A stretch of DNA of 15,033 nt, taken from assembly GCA_900539655.1 (NCBI GenBank), contig UQCR01000145.1, forward strand, positions 1 through 15,033. The letters are read 5' to 3'. Below, piece after piece: positions 6,728-14,897 of the stretch. A program made the translations under genes and the position numbers. This stretch comes from an uncultured Robinsoniella sp. (GTDB lineage: Bacteria > Bacillota > Clostridia > Lachnospirales > Lachnospiraceae). The notes below the pieces were generated by a model, which was not told the origin of the DNA, made no database searches, and saw only the letters and a program-made list of their open reading frames with translations. The first letter of the stretch is position 1, and each line of letters opens with the position of its first letter.

Positions 6728-9028
6728 CTATTTAATAAAGTGAAGCGGCTTCGGATACCCATAGGAACGGAAAAGGGCTTCCAGCTTTGTCTGACCCTGG
6801 ATCAGAGCGTCTTCTATGGTATAGCCCTTTTCTAATATATTTCTCAGCACCCCGCAGAGAATTGATTCGATCTTGTTCTGGGGGATTATCAGGGACCTGC
6901 TTCGGTAAGGTCCATTTCTTTTGCGGCAATAGGCAAAACTTTTTTCGGTTAATTCCATCCAGGGATACAATTTCATAAGTTCATGGCTGTGGTAAGGTGC
7001 AATAACTGGTGACTGTCCATCCAGAATTGTCATGTAGCTGCTTGTATCCGGCTGGCAGAGCCAGTTAAAATATTGGAATATCTCTTCTGACTTTGTAGTG
7101 AACGGATTCAGTCCGAAATTCCAGCCGATGCTCACCGGAGTTTTGCCGGGAATGGGTTCATATCCTACCCTTCCTATGATATTTTCATGAATACTGTTGC
7201 TGATTTTTGCTGCGTATTCCGTATATGTAAGAAGAATTGCGGTTTTCCCGGAGTAAAAGTCTGAAACAGTTTTTTGTATGGTTGTCTCAAAAGGGGACTG
7301 CTCTACATAGTGTAATGTCTCTAATATATGGCGGAATGCTTTTATATTTTCGGGTGTATTCATGCATACCCGGTTGTATTTATCCCATAATTTACCGCCA
7401 AAAGACCAGAGGCGTATCAGAATTTCCGGTGCCAGTTCTTCATCCATGCTTCCGGCAAAGGAAGTACCATAAATGGTGGGTGAATCAGGGTTACAGGAAC
7501 GTGTGAAAAAATTGGCTATTCCGTTAAATTCTGTCCAGGTCTTGGGAGGACGCAGGGAGATCTTATATTTATTTTTAAATGCCTTAATCAGGTCCCGCTT
7601 TTCAAAGAGGTCCTTGCGGTAAAACATGATCTGGGATCCGCCTATAATGGGAATACCATAGTAGCGGTTTTCATAACAGCAGTTGTCCATGTTTTCATCA
7701 AAGAGTAAAAGCGGGTTAAAGCTTCCATTGGCAATGAAATCGGTGATTTCCGACACCAGTGAGTTTTGCACCATATACTCCAGCCAGGGCACATCATACA
7801 TATAGATATCATAATAATTGCGGGAACGGTCAATATCTTCGATGATTTTATTCAAAAGGTTATTTTGCGGAACAAAATCAAATTCTACCGAAATCCCGGA
7901 CTGCCTGGTAAATGAACTGGTCAGGAGTTTCGTAGAATGGGAAGTGTCCAGGTCCACCATTAGGGCACGTAGTACCGGGGCCTTTTTCAGGGGCACGGCA
8001 GATGGCAGGGGTAAGGATGGAGGTTTTGGAAAGTCCAGTGAGGAGTCTGTTATATTGTCGGTAAAATTCAGTAATTTTTCTTCGAAAAACATAGGAGATT
8101 CAATATTTTTTGCCAATAGGCGGGACGCCTCCGTACCCAGAGTAAAAGCTGTTCTGGAAGTATAAATGGTCCCCGGCAGTTTGGCTGAACTGTTCCAGCT
8201 TTCCTCGCCAAGTGTGATAACCTGGATATCACGGGGAACGTTGCGTCCCTGGATCTGGAATGCTTCCAGAACCCCGTAAGCGATGTTCTCGGAAGAGGTA
8301 ATGACTGCTTCAACCGGTTTGCCGCTGAGACGATGCATAGTGGATTTAAATGCATCTTCTTTTGTCATATTAGTATTGCAGACCAGAGCATCATCGAATT
8401 TCAACCCATAATTTTGAAAGGCTGTCTGGTATCCGCATATACAGTCTTTTTCTGAAGAAAAGTGAGAAGCTCCGGTAATTAATGCAATGTTTCGGTAACC
8501 TTTCGATAATAGCTTTTCAGTAATAAAACAGGTAGTGCGGTAGTTGTCAAAACCGGCAAAACTGACATCTACATTATGAGGCCTCCGTTCAATAAAGACA
8601 GCCGGAATATTAAAATTCTTAATCCTGTTTTGAAAAAATTCTGTGTTCTGCGGCTGGCAGGTTATAATTAAAAGCCCTGATACGTTCTGACTCACAAAAT
8701 CTTCGATTTTTTCGCATTCAATATCCGGTGAATTATTAGAAAATGCCACACTGATCGTATAGTCTTTATTCTGCAGATAAGATGAAATTCCTTTAAATAT
8801 TTCTGCATGATAGTGGTTGTCAATATCAGTGAGGACAACCCCAATGCGGTTGGTAGCAGATAATTTCAAGTTTCTGGCCGAGGCGTTGGGTATATATTTC
8901 AGCTTTTCTATGGAATCCATAACTTTCATCTTCGTTTCCGGCTTCACCTGGCGTTTTCCGCTGAGACAGCAGGAAACTGTTGCAATAGATACACCGGCAT
9001 CTCTAGCAACATCATTTAAAGTTGCCAT
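6728..9028 (-). CDS. LacI-family regulator fused to a family-1 extracellular solute-binding domain
   Basis: 766 aa, about twice the usual LacI size (330-350). Seen in order: LacI helix-turn-helix with MATLNDVARDAGVSIATVS at the start (about 1-50) and hinge; a LacI/ribose-binding-type ligand domain from RIGVVLTDIDN to the LLAKNIESP region (about 60-320); a proline-rich linker (about 333-351); then a second, full-length binding domain (about 352-766) with SBP_bac_1 features such as YDIYMYDVPWLEYM, YYGIPIIGGSQIMFYRKDLFE, PPKTWTEF, LWSFGGKLWD and WNFGLNPF. There is no signal peptide or membrane segment, so the whole protein should be cytosolic. ATG 9026-9028 is chosen over ATG 9035-9037 because the GGGGG ribosome site sits 10 nt from the former and only 1 nt from the latter. 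Divergent from the sugar operon and next to a LacI palindrome, so it probably regulates that operon and itself. Ligands are unknown. Confidence 0.9.
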   Translation of the reverse strand: MATLNDVARDAGVSIATVSCCLSGKRQVKPETKMKVMDSIEKLKYIPNASARNLKLSATNRIGVVLTDIDNHYHAEIFKGISSYLQNKDYTISVAFSNNSPDIECEKIEDFVSQNVSGLLIITCQPQNTEFFQNRIKNFNIPAVFIERRPHNVDVSFAGFDNYRTTCFITEKLLSKGYRNIALITGASHFSSEKDCICGYQTAFQNYGLKFDDALVCNTNMTKEDAFKSTMHRLSGKPVEAVITSSENIAYGVLEAFQIQGRNVPRDIQVITLGEESWNSSAKLPGTIYTSRTAFTLGTEASRLLAKNIESPMFFEEKLLNFTDNITDSSLDFPKPPSLPLPSAVPLKKAPVLRALMVDLDTSHSTKLLTSSFTRQSGISVEFDFVPQNNLLNKIIEDIDRSRNYYDIYMYDVPWLEYMVQNSLVSEITDFIANGSFNPLLLFDENMDNCCYENRYYGIPIIGGSQIMFYRKDLFEKRDLIKAFKNKYKISLRPPKTWTEFNGIANFFTRSCNPDSPTIYGTSFAGSMDEELAPEILIRLWSFGGKLWDKYNRVCMNTPENIKAFRHILETLHYVEQSPFETTIQKTVSDFYSGKTAILLTYTEYAAKISNSIHENIIGRVGYEPIPGKTPVSIGWNFGLNPFTTKSEEIFQYFNWLCQPDTSSYMTILDGQSPVIAPYHSHELMKLYPWMELTEKSFAYCRKRNGPYRSRSLIIPQNKIESILCGVLRNILEKGYTIEDALIQGQTKLEALFRSYGYPKPLHFIK

Positions 9029-9037
9029 GTATGGCAT

Positions 9038-9381
9038 ACCCCCTTATCTTAAAGAGAATCTGGTACTGAAATTAACGTGTTACAGTACCGGTTAATAAGA
9101 AGTTATCATGAAATCATAAAACAGTCAATATATCTAAACGTTTAGATTTATATTTTAGAAAACCTATTGTAAATAATGATTAAAAATATATAATGTAAAT
9201 ATCAGATGAACAATAAAAAAACGAAAAAAGAAGTAAAACCACTTGTAAATTATACAATATGACGAATGCTGAAACGAGATATACCAGAGTGTAGTTAAAA
9301 TCCAAGCAAAATTATGAAAAAGTAATTATTAAACAGGTGCTGGATTATTCTTTGGAAAATTAGAAATGGAGGAAAATTCAT
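9038..9381. promoter_or_regulatory. Divergent control region between the fusion regulator and the sugar operon
   Basis: 344 bp without a gene. It contains a minus-strand promoter for the regulator (TTGACT 9123-9128, 17 bp, TAACTT 9100-9105), a LacI-type palindrome (9132-9147), a plus-strand promoter candidate (TTGTAA 9167-9172, 16 bp, TATAAT 9189-9194) and a small inverted repeat TTGTA/TACAA (9243-9257). The mutarotase leader would be about 180 nt, very A-rich; nothing else recognisable is seen in it. Confidence 0.6.
9132..9147. promoter_or_regulatory. LacI-type operator 1
   Basis: Perfect 16-bp palindrome ATCTAAACGTTTAGAT with the central CG typical of LacI-family sites. It lies 4 bp upstream of the regulator's -35 box and about 20 bp upstream of the plus-strand -35 box, so it could affect both directions. 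Confidence 0.75.
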
Positions 9382-9705
9382 ATGAGAAGATACGGGCAGG
9401 TAATCAAGGTTAAAGAAGAATTTTTAGAAACTTATAAAGCTTTGCATGCACAGCCTTGGCCTGAGATCAATGCTAAGATTAAAGAATGCAATATCAGCAA
9501 TTATTCCATATATTACCGGGATGGCTATTTGTTCAGCTACTATGAATATACGGGAAACGACTACGAAGCGGATATGAAGAAGATGGCAGATGATCCCAAA
9601 ACACAGGAGTGGTGGGGGCTATGTGACCCATGTCAGGAGCCGGTGGAATCGGCTGCAGAAGGAGAATGGTGGGCTGAAATGAATGAGGTTTATCATTTAG
9701 ATTAA
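9382..9705 (+). CDS. L-rhamnose mutarotase family protein (RhaM/YiiL-like, DUF718)
   Basis: 107 aa, matching the 104 aa E. coli YiiL/RhaM. The family interconverts alpha and beta anomers of L-rhamnose and related sugars in the cytosol, feeding the isomerase with the right anomer. Seen: Y18 and H22 (in TYKALHAQPWPEI) at the same positions as the YiiL catalytic residues, the NYSIYYRDGYLFSYYEY core strands, and the WW pair at 77-78. GGAGG lies about 9 nt before ATG 9382. It is first in the operon with the URO-D-like gene, the permease, the binding protein and the ATPase. No rhamnose isomerase, kinase or aldolase gene is in the window, so the true substrate may be rhamnose, fucose or another deoxy- or modified sugar. 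The symbol is left open for that reason. Confidence 0.85.
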   Translation: MRRYGQVIKVKEEFLETYKALHAQPWPEINAKIKECNISNYSIYYRDGYLFSYYEYTGNDYEADMKKMADDPKTQEWWGLCDPCQEPVESAAEGEWWAEMNEVYHLD

Positions 9706-9721
9706 AATCTAAACGTTTAGA
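9696..9721. promoter_or_regulatory. LacI-type operator 2 with an extra half-site
   Basis: TCTAAACGTTTAGA (9708-9721) repeats the 14-bp core of operator 1 exactly. Its left half also pairs with an upstream half-site in the palindrome TTTAGATTAAAATCTAAA (9696-9713), which overlaps the mutarotase stop codon. It sits inside the operon, between the mutarotase and URO-D-like genes, about 15 bp before the latter's start. Confidence 0.7.
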
Positions 9722-9736
9722 GAAAAGGAGATTAAT

Positions 9737-10975
9737 ATGACATCAAGAGAACGGGTATTAACATCAATCGGACACAAGCAGCCGGATTATGTTCCTCTGG
9801 ATTTAGGGGGAACACCCAGCTCGGGTATATCGGCAATTGCCTATAACAAGTTAAAGAGGCATTTGAACCTGACGGGAGGACATACGAGAATCTTTGATGT
9901 AGTACAGCAGGTTGTACAGCCGGAAGATAATATTATGGATATGTTCGGAGTAGATGTAATTGATATTGGAAGGGCATTTAATGAAAAAGACAGCGACTGG
10001 TACGACATTATTTTAGCAGATGGATCTGTTGGGCAGTATCCCAAATGGTTCCATCCACAGAAACAGGAAAACGGAGATTATCTGGTAATTGACAAGGAAG
10101 GAACCACCATTGCTAAAATGCCGGTAGGAGCAACGTTTTTTGATCAGACATATTTCCCATATTGTGACGATTACCCGGATGACTATCGTGACCTGGACCA
10201 TCAAATGGGAAAAGTACTGTGGAGCGCGCTGGTACATAGCCCCTGGGATCATGCCGCAGAGCCGGATTTTTATAAACAGCTTCGGGAGCGCACACTCAAA
10301 ATGAGGGCAACGACAGACCGGGCACTTATGATAACCTGCGGATGTAACCTTTTTGAATGGGGAACCTTCTTAAGAAGAATGGATAATTTTCTCATGGACA
10401 CTTATGCAGACCCGGAAAATGTAGAGATATTGGTAGGAGAACTGATGGAGCGCCATTTGGCCACCCTGGAAAAGGTATGTGAGTCGGTGGGAGACATTGT
10501 GGATATTCTCAGATTTGGAGATGACCTGGGAATGGATACCGGAATGTTTATGTCTCAGGAGAAATATCAGACCCTCTTTAAGCCTTATCATAAGAAGTTA
10601 AATGAATATGTCCACAGGCACAGCAGCATGAAGACATTTTTACACTCCTGTGGTTCTATTTACCCGATAATGGGAGATCTCATCGATGCGGGATATGATG
10701 TGATTAATCCGGTTCAGACCACTGCGTACCAGATGGACCCTCAGGTATTAAAAAGAGAATTTGGCAGGGACATTACCTTTTGGGGCGGTGGATGCAATAC
10801 CCGGTCTGTGCTTAACAGGTCCACTCCCGGGGAAGTATATGACTACACCAGGAGGATGATTGATATCTTCTATCAGGACGGTGGGTTCGTGTTCAATCAG
10901 GAACACAATATTATGCCGGATGTACCGCCGGAGAATTTGCTGGCAATGTATCAGGCAGTGGCTGATGCCAGATAG
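9737..10975 (+). CDS. Uroporphyrinogen decarboxylase-like protein (URO-D/MtaA superfamily)
   Basis: 412 aa TIM-barrel protein of the URO-D superfamily, which contains heme-pathway HemE and corrinoid methyltransferases such as MtaA and MtvB. It is not a housekeeping HemE: it starts MTSRERVLTSIGHKQPDYVP, as many methyltransferase-like members do, and is longer than HemE (about 350). Seen: FLHSCGS with H303 and C305, the HxC pair that binds zinc in the methyltransferases, followed by GYDVINPVQ, GGGCNT with C353, and QEHNIMPDVPPENL near the C-terminus. The usual third zinc cysteine of MtaA (PGCG-like motif) appears replaced by the QEHN segment. AAAGGAG precedes the ATG. Context suggests an activity on an imported sugar or glycoside, perhaps methyl transfer from a methoxy group, but no corrinoid protein is nearby. 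Function unproven. Confidence 0.8.
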   Translation: MTSRERVLTSIGHKQPDYVPLDLGGTPSSGISAIAYNKLKRHLNLTGGHTRIFDVVQQVVQPEDNIMDMFGVDVIDIGRAFNEKDSDWYDIILADGSVGQYPKWFHPQKQENGDYLVIDKEGTTIAKMPVGATFFDQTYFPYCDDYPDDYRDLDHQMGKVLWSALVHSPWDHAAEPDFYKQLRERTLKMRATTDRALMITCGCNLFEWGTFLRRMDNFLMDTYADPENVEILVGELMERHLATLEKVCESVGDIVDILRFGDDLGMDTGMFMSQEKYQTLFKPYHKKLNEYVHRHSSMKTFLHSCGSIYPIMGDLIDAGYDVINPVQTTAYQMDPQVLKREFGRDITFWGGGCNTRSVLNRSTPGEVYDYTRRMIDIFYQDGGFVFNQEHNIMPDVPPENLLAMYQAVADAR

Positions 10976-11037
10976 GTTAAGTGACAGTTTGTAATATTTA
11001 TGGAGAACATGTAATGGCATGAAAGGAGTATTTTGAA

Positions 11038-12048
11038 ATGGAAAAGGGCAATAAAGTCAACAAAAGCCAGCTGAAAAAATTGTTTGCAAGAAGTGAGGTA
11101 ACGGTAATTGCGGCAGTACTGGCTCTGGGAATTATTTTTACAGCATTTTCAGACAGCTTTTTTACCGCCTATAATTTATTCAATATGGGAAGAACGGCTG
11201 CAATTTATATATTCATTGCAATTGGGCAGGCATTGGTAGTCATTGTAGGCGGTATGAATTTATCGCTTGGATATATCGGCGGTATGACCGGTGTCGCTGG
11301 CCGGTATAGTATGCAGGTGTTGGGGCTTCCGCCGGTGGCAGCGGTATTGGCCGGCCTGGCAGTAGGCGTAGCAGCAGGCTGCATAAACGGAGTGATTATT
11401 ACAACTTTAAAATTAAACTCATTTGTAGTTACCCTGGCTACTTCCTTTATATTTACCGGTTTAATCAACGGTATATCCCAGGGTTATCCGTATAATGAGA
11501 TACCGGAAAGCTTTACATTCCTGGGAAGGGAAGGGTTTCTTGGAATTCCGTTTCTTCTCTGGATGGCAGCGATTGCTTTGCTGATACTGGGATATTTCTT
11601 TAAATATACGGTGACCGGACGGCGCATTTTATCTACTGGAGGCAATGTGGAAGCGGCAAGAATGTCCGGTGTCAATACCAATAAAATGATTATTCTGGCA
11701 AATGTGGGTTCCGGATTATTTGCAGCAATCGCAGGGCTGCTATGGATATCCAGAACCGGATCTGCACAGCCGTCTACAGGTGTAGACTGGATGGTTATAT
11801 CCTTTGCAGTGGCAGTAATTGGCGGAACAGCGTTAAAGGGCGGTGTATTTAATCCAATTGGAGTATTCTTTGCAGGATTTCTGATTGTTATGGTAAAGAA
11901 CGGACTTGTTATGTTAAATGCAAATATTTATTACGAACAGGCGTATCTGGGATTAATTCTTTTGCTGGCGGTTTCCTTAGACAGCATTAAATCTATCATG
12001 AACAGCAGGAAGCTGAAGCAGGAGTTGAAAAAGAAGCAGCAGGCATAA
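11038..12048 (+). CDS. Ribose/galactoside-type ABC transporter permease (RbsC-like, BPD_transp_2)
   Basis: 336 aa integral membrane protein with about 8-10 hydrophobic segments, e.g. VTVIAAVLALGIIFTAF (near 22), IYIFIAIGQALVVIVGG (near 57), PPVAAVLAGLAVGVAAG, FVVTLATSFIFTGL, FLLWMAAIALLILGYFF, GLFAAIAGLLW and AYLGLILLLAVSL. The family hallmark GGNVEAARMSGVNTNKM precedes the ATPase-contact region, and AVIGGTALKGGVFNPIGV is typical of RbsC/XylH/MglC permeases. These normally work as a homodimer with one double ATPase and one binding lipoprotein, which are the next two genes; the three form a complete importer. AAAGGAG lies 11 nt before the ATG. Gap to the URO-D-like gene is 62 bp with no terminator, so it is co-transcribed. 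The sugar is not identified. Confidence 0.93.
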   Translation: MEKGNKVNKSQLKKLFARSEVTVIAAVLALGIIFTAFSDSFFTAYNLFNMGRTAAIYIFIAIGQALVVIVGGMNLSLGYIGGMTGVAGRYSMQVLGLPPVAAVLAGLAVGVAAGCINGVIITTLKLNSFVVTLATSFIFTGLINGISQGYPYNEIPESFTFLGREGFLGIPFLLWMAAIALLILGYFFKYTVTGRRILSTGGNVEAARMSGVNTNKMIILANVGSGLFAAIAGLLWISRTGSAQPSTGVDWMVISFAVAVIGGTALKGGVFNPIGVFFAGFLIVMVKNGLVMLNANIYYEQAYLGLILLLAVSLDSIKSIMNSRKLKQELKKKQQA

Positions 12049-12131
12049 GGGCATCTCAGGATGCAGTGAATCAGGTTGTATTACATAGAAAGCAGGAGCT
12101 ATCAAGTTCCTAAGAAAAGGAGAATAAGAAT

Positions 12132-13223
12132 ATGAAAAAAATGATGGCAACTTTATTATGTGCAATATTAGTAACGGGATTATGTGCATGTGGAAGTCCA
12201 AAAGCACCTACAGAAGAGACGAAATCAGGTCAGACGACAGATGCGGATGCTAAAGAACCAGCAGGAGAAGAAAAATCGGGTTCCGATTCGGCAACAAAGA
12301 TTGCATGGTATGCTCCTGCGCCCCATCCTTATTTCGACGAAGTAAAAAAAGGCGTTGAGAAATTTCAGGAAGACCAGGGTGTGGAAGTCGTAATCCAGAT
12401 CGGTCCAGACTGGACCCAGGCAAGTGAAAATGAAAAAGTGGAAGCTTTAATTGCCCAGGGAGTAAATGCACTGTCCATCTATCCCTGTGATGCATCCGGA
12501 GCTAACGGCCTGTATGAAGAAATTACGAAAAAGATGGGGGTTAATGTCATTAATTTTGGTACCGATACGGCAAAACCTACCACAGCTTCCTTCGCAGTAG
12601 CTACCGATGTAAAACAGGCGGCATATGATGCAACAGAAGCTGTAATAAAGATGATGGGAGAAAAAGGTAATATCTTAAATGTACTGGAAGTACTGGAAGA
12701 TCCCAATACTGCACTTCGGAAAGAAGGTGTGGAAGAAGCAGTAGCTAAGTATCCGGATGTTACGATCATACAGGAAATAGCCGGAATTAAAACCCAGGAA
12801 GAGGCAGTCAGCAAAATTGAAAGTGCACTTTCTGCAAACGTTGGAAAGATTGATGGAATTGTCTGTACCGGACTGGTTACAAGTGTAGGTATGACACAGA
12901 CTTTATCTGATTATTACGAAAAACAGGGAGATGACAAGCATATCTATACGGTTGCCATTGATACGGACTCCGGTGTTATGAAAGGGATTGAGAATGGTAT
13001 TGTAGATGCAACAATTGCTCAGAATACAGCAGGTCACGGTTACATTTCCTGTATGATTTTAAAATATATGGGAGAAGGATATAAAGTAAAGGATGGCCAG
13101 TATTTTATCAATGCCGGAAATGTTATTGTTACGAAAGATAATCAGACTACCTATGAAGCAGAGCTGGATCAGGTAACCCAGGATATCTTAGGAAAACTTA
13201 CAACCGATTATCTGACGAAATAG
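12132..13223 (+). CDS. Sugar-binding lipoprotein of the ABC importer (RbsB-like, Peripla_BP_4)
   Basis: 363 aa. A type II signal peptide is visible: MKKMMATLLCAILVTG then lipobox LCAC, with C20 as the lipidated residue. A low-complexity linker rich in Thr, Glu, Lys and Ser (about 22-55) tethers the ligand domain to the membrane. The ligand domain starts near residue 57 (KIAWYAPAPHPYFDEVKKGVEKF) and has typical type I PBP segments: QGVNALSIYPCDASG, GEKGNILNVLEVLEDPNTALRKEGV, IDGIVCTGL and YTVAIDTDSGVMKGI. Two Asp (D in the IDTDSG segment) and aromatic residues near PHPYF are expected to bind sugar hydroxyls. AAAAGGAG precedes the ATG. Lies between permease and ATPase, a less common order than ATPase-permease-binding protein. 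Similar proteins bind ribose, rhamnose or autoinducer-2, so the ligand is uncertain. Confidence 0.93.
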   Translation: MKKMMATLLCAILVTGLCACGSPKAPTEETKSGQTTDADAKEPAGEEKSGSDSATKIAWYAPAPHPYFDEVKKGVEKFQEDQGVEVVIQIGPDWTQASENEKVEALIAQGVNALSIYPCDASGANGLYEEITKKMGVNVINFGTDTAKPTTASFAVATDVKQAAYDATEAVIKMMGEKGNILNVLEVLEDPNTALRKEGVEEAVAKYPDVTIIQEIAGIKTQEEAVSKIESALSANVGKIDGIVCTGLVTSVGMTQTLSDYYEKQGDDKHIYTVAIDTDSGVMKGIENGIVDATIAQNTAGHGYISCMILKYMGEGYKVKDGQYFINAGNVIVTKDNQTTYEAELDQVTQDILGKLTTDYLTK

Positions 13224-13229
13224 AAAATT

Positions 13230-13261
13230 GTGCCTCCCGGAGTATTTACCCCAGGAGGCAC
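13230..13261 (+). other. Intercistronic hairpin between the binding-protein and ATPase genes
   Basis: GTGCCTCC (13230-13237) pairs with GGAGGCAC (13254-13261), with two further G-C pairs inside. No T-run follows, so it is not a classical terminator. It ends 5 bp before the ATPase ribosome site. Such hairpins often protect the 3' end of the abundant binding-protein mRNA and lower ATPase output. Confidence 0.6.
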
Positions 13262-13276
13262 CTAGTGGAGGTTCGT

Positions 13277-14779
13277 ATGCTGGAATTAAAAAATATAAGT
13301 AAAATCTTCCCGGGGGTAAAGGCGCTGGATGATGTTTCCCTGAGTTTTCGCAAAGGCGAAATACACGCTCTAATGGGGGAAAATGGAGCCGGAAAATCAA
13401 CCCTCATGAAAATTATAACAGGTATTTACCATCCTGATATGGGAGAGGTGTATCTGGATGGAGTAAAGGCAGATATCAAGAATTTCAGGGATGCAGTTGC
13501 CCATGATATCAATATGGTAAGCCAGGAGATTCAGGTGATTCCGGAGTCTACAGTCGCTGAGAACATTATTTTAGACCGGATTGACCAGTTTAAAAAAGGG
13601 CTTGTGGTGGACTGGAAAAGGATTAATGAGACCGCGGTAAAGTATCTGCGCATTGTGGGTCTGGACATCAGCCCTACCCAGAAGATAGAACACCTGACGG
13701 CTGCACAAAAACAGCTGATACAAATAGCGAAAGCTTTGTCCTCAAATGCAAAATACATACTTCTGGATGAACCTACATCATCATTGACTACCTATGAGAG
13801 CAACAATCTGATTAAGATTGTAAAGCGCTTAAAGGAACAGAATGTGGCAGTCATATTTGTATCCCACAAGCTGGAAGAGGTAATTGCACTCTGTGATAAA
13901 GTCTCCGTACTGAGAGACGGGAAATATGTGGGGACAAAAAGCTGTGTGGGAATTACCCGTCAGGACATTGTCAAAATGATGATTGGACGGGAAGAGTCAA
14001 ATGAACATCTGGGATTTCTGGATGTGAAAGAAGACGTGGTGCTGGAAGCAAAAAATATCACCACATATGGTCAGTTCGATCACGTTGGATTCCAGTTAAA
14101 GCGTGGTGAGATACTGGGTTTTTACGGGCTTGTAGGCTCAGGAAGAACAGAATTGGTTCGGCTTTTGATCGGTGCGGATAAAATGGATCAGGGTGAAGTT
14201 TACGTAAAAGGAAAAAAACCAGCCATAAATTCCGTACAGGACAGCCTGGAGCGGTATGGCATCGGATATGTATCGGAAAACAGAAAAGAGGAAGGCTTGA
14301 TTCTGGATTTTTCGGTTGGGACCAATACAACCATAACAATCTGGTCCCGCATCCGCAATAAGTTTAAGAAGATCAATATAAAGGAAGAAGAAAAAACAAT
14401 CAGTTACATGATCGACAAAATGAAAATCAAAACGCCTACAGCAGAAACCAGGGTAGGAAGCCTCTCCGGCGGAAACCAGCAAAAGGTCAGTATCGGGAAA
14501 TGGCTGGCAGCAGACTGTGATGTGCTGATCATAGACGAACCTACGGTAGGTGTCGATGTGGGAGCCAAAAAGTATATCCATGATTTAATCTGGAGCCTTG
14601 CAAAGGATGAGGGAAAATCTATTATATTGATTTCTTCCGATATGCCTGAGATGATTACCCTTGCCAGACGCATCCTGGTATTTAAGGATCAAAAAATCAC
14701 AGGTGAAATAAATAACCTGAATGCAGAGGAACGAAGATATGAAGATGTAAGCGGAGAGATTGGAAAGTTGATGGCTTAG
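13277..14779 (+). CDS. Sugar ABC transporter ATP-binding protein, two ABC domains (RbsA/MglA-like)
   Basis: 500 aa with two tandem ATPase domains, the normal size for RbsA/MglA/XylG. Domain 1: Walker A GENGAGKST at 34-42, Walker B LLDEPTSSL (about 160) and H-loop VSHKLEEV. Its signature reads LTAAQKQLIQIAKAL where relatives have LSxGxQQ, so it lacks the signature glycine. Domain 2: degenerate Walker A GLVGSGRTE without the lysine, as usual in this family, then a good signature SLSGGNQQK and IIDEPTVGVDVG. The frame is open from GTG 13265, but ATG 13277 is chosen because GGAGGT (13267-13272) lies just upstream and MLELKNISKIFPG is the family start. Last recognisable gene of the operon; it energises the RbsC-like permease. 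Confidence 0.93.
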   Translation: MLELKNISKIFPGVKALDDVSLSFRKGEIHALMGENGAGKSTLMKIITGIYHPDMGEVYLDGVKADIKNFRDAVAHDINMVSQEIQVIPESTVAENIILDRIDQFKKGLVVDWKRINETAVKYLRIVGLDISPTQKIEHLTAAQKQLIQIAKALSSNAKYILLDEPTSSLTTYESNNLIKIVKRLKEQNVAVIFVSHKLEEVIALCDKVSVLRDGKYVGTKSCVGITRQDIVKMMIGREESNEHLGFLDVKEDVVLEAKNITTYGQFDHVGFQLKRGEILGFYGLVGSGRTELVRLLIGADKMDQGEVYVKGKKPAINSVQDSLERYGIGYVSENRKEEGLILDFSVGTNTTITIWSRIRNKFKKINIKEEEKTISYMIDKMKIKTPTAETRVGSLSGGNQQKVSIGKWLAADCDVLIIDEPTVGVDVGAKKYIHDLIWSLAKDEGKSIILISSDMPEMITLARRILVFKDQKITGEINNLNAEERRYEDVSGEIGKLMA

Positions 14780-14897
14780 AGTTACAGGGAACGTTTTGTA
14801 ATGGTTCTATTAAATGCATTATATGGGGGTTTAGCTGAGGAAGGGACGCTTTGTGTAATATAGGTAGTGTACGGAAAGATGGGGGTGGGAAACTGAT

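Noticed and set aside
9132..9147. CcpA cre site.
   Set aside because: It has the central CG but not the cre pattern (TGNAANCG); the perfect TCTAAACGTTTAGA symmetry and the repeat near 9708 fit a dedicated LacI-type regulator better.
10976..11037. An additional promoter or operator between the URO-D-like gene and the permease.
   Set aside because: 62 bp with a ribosome site but no convincing -35/-10 pair or palindrome.
12049..12131. Terminator between the permease and binding-protein genes.
   Set aside because: Two small hairpins (GCATC/GATGC; AGGAGCT/AGTTCCT) without T-runs; too weak to call.
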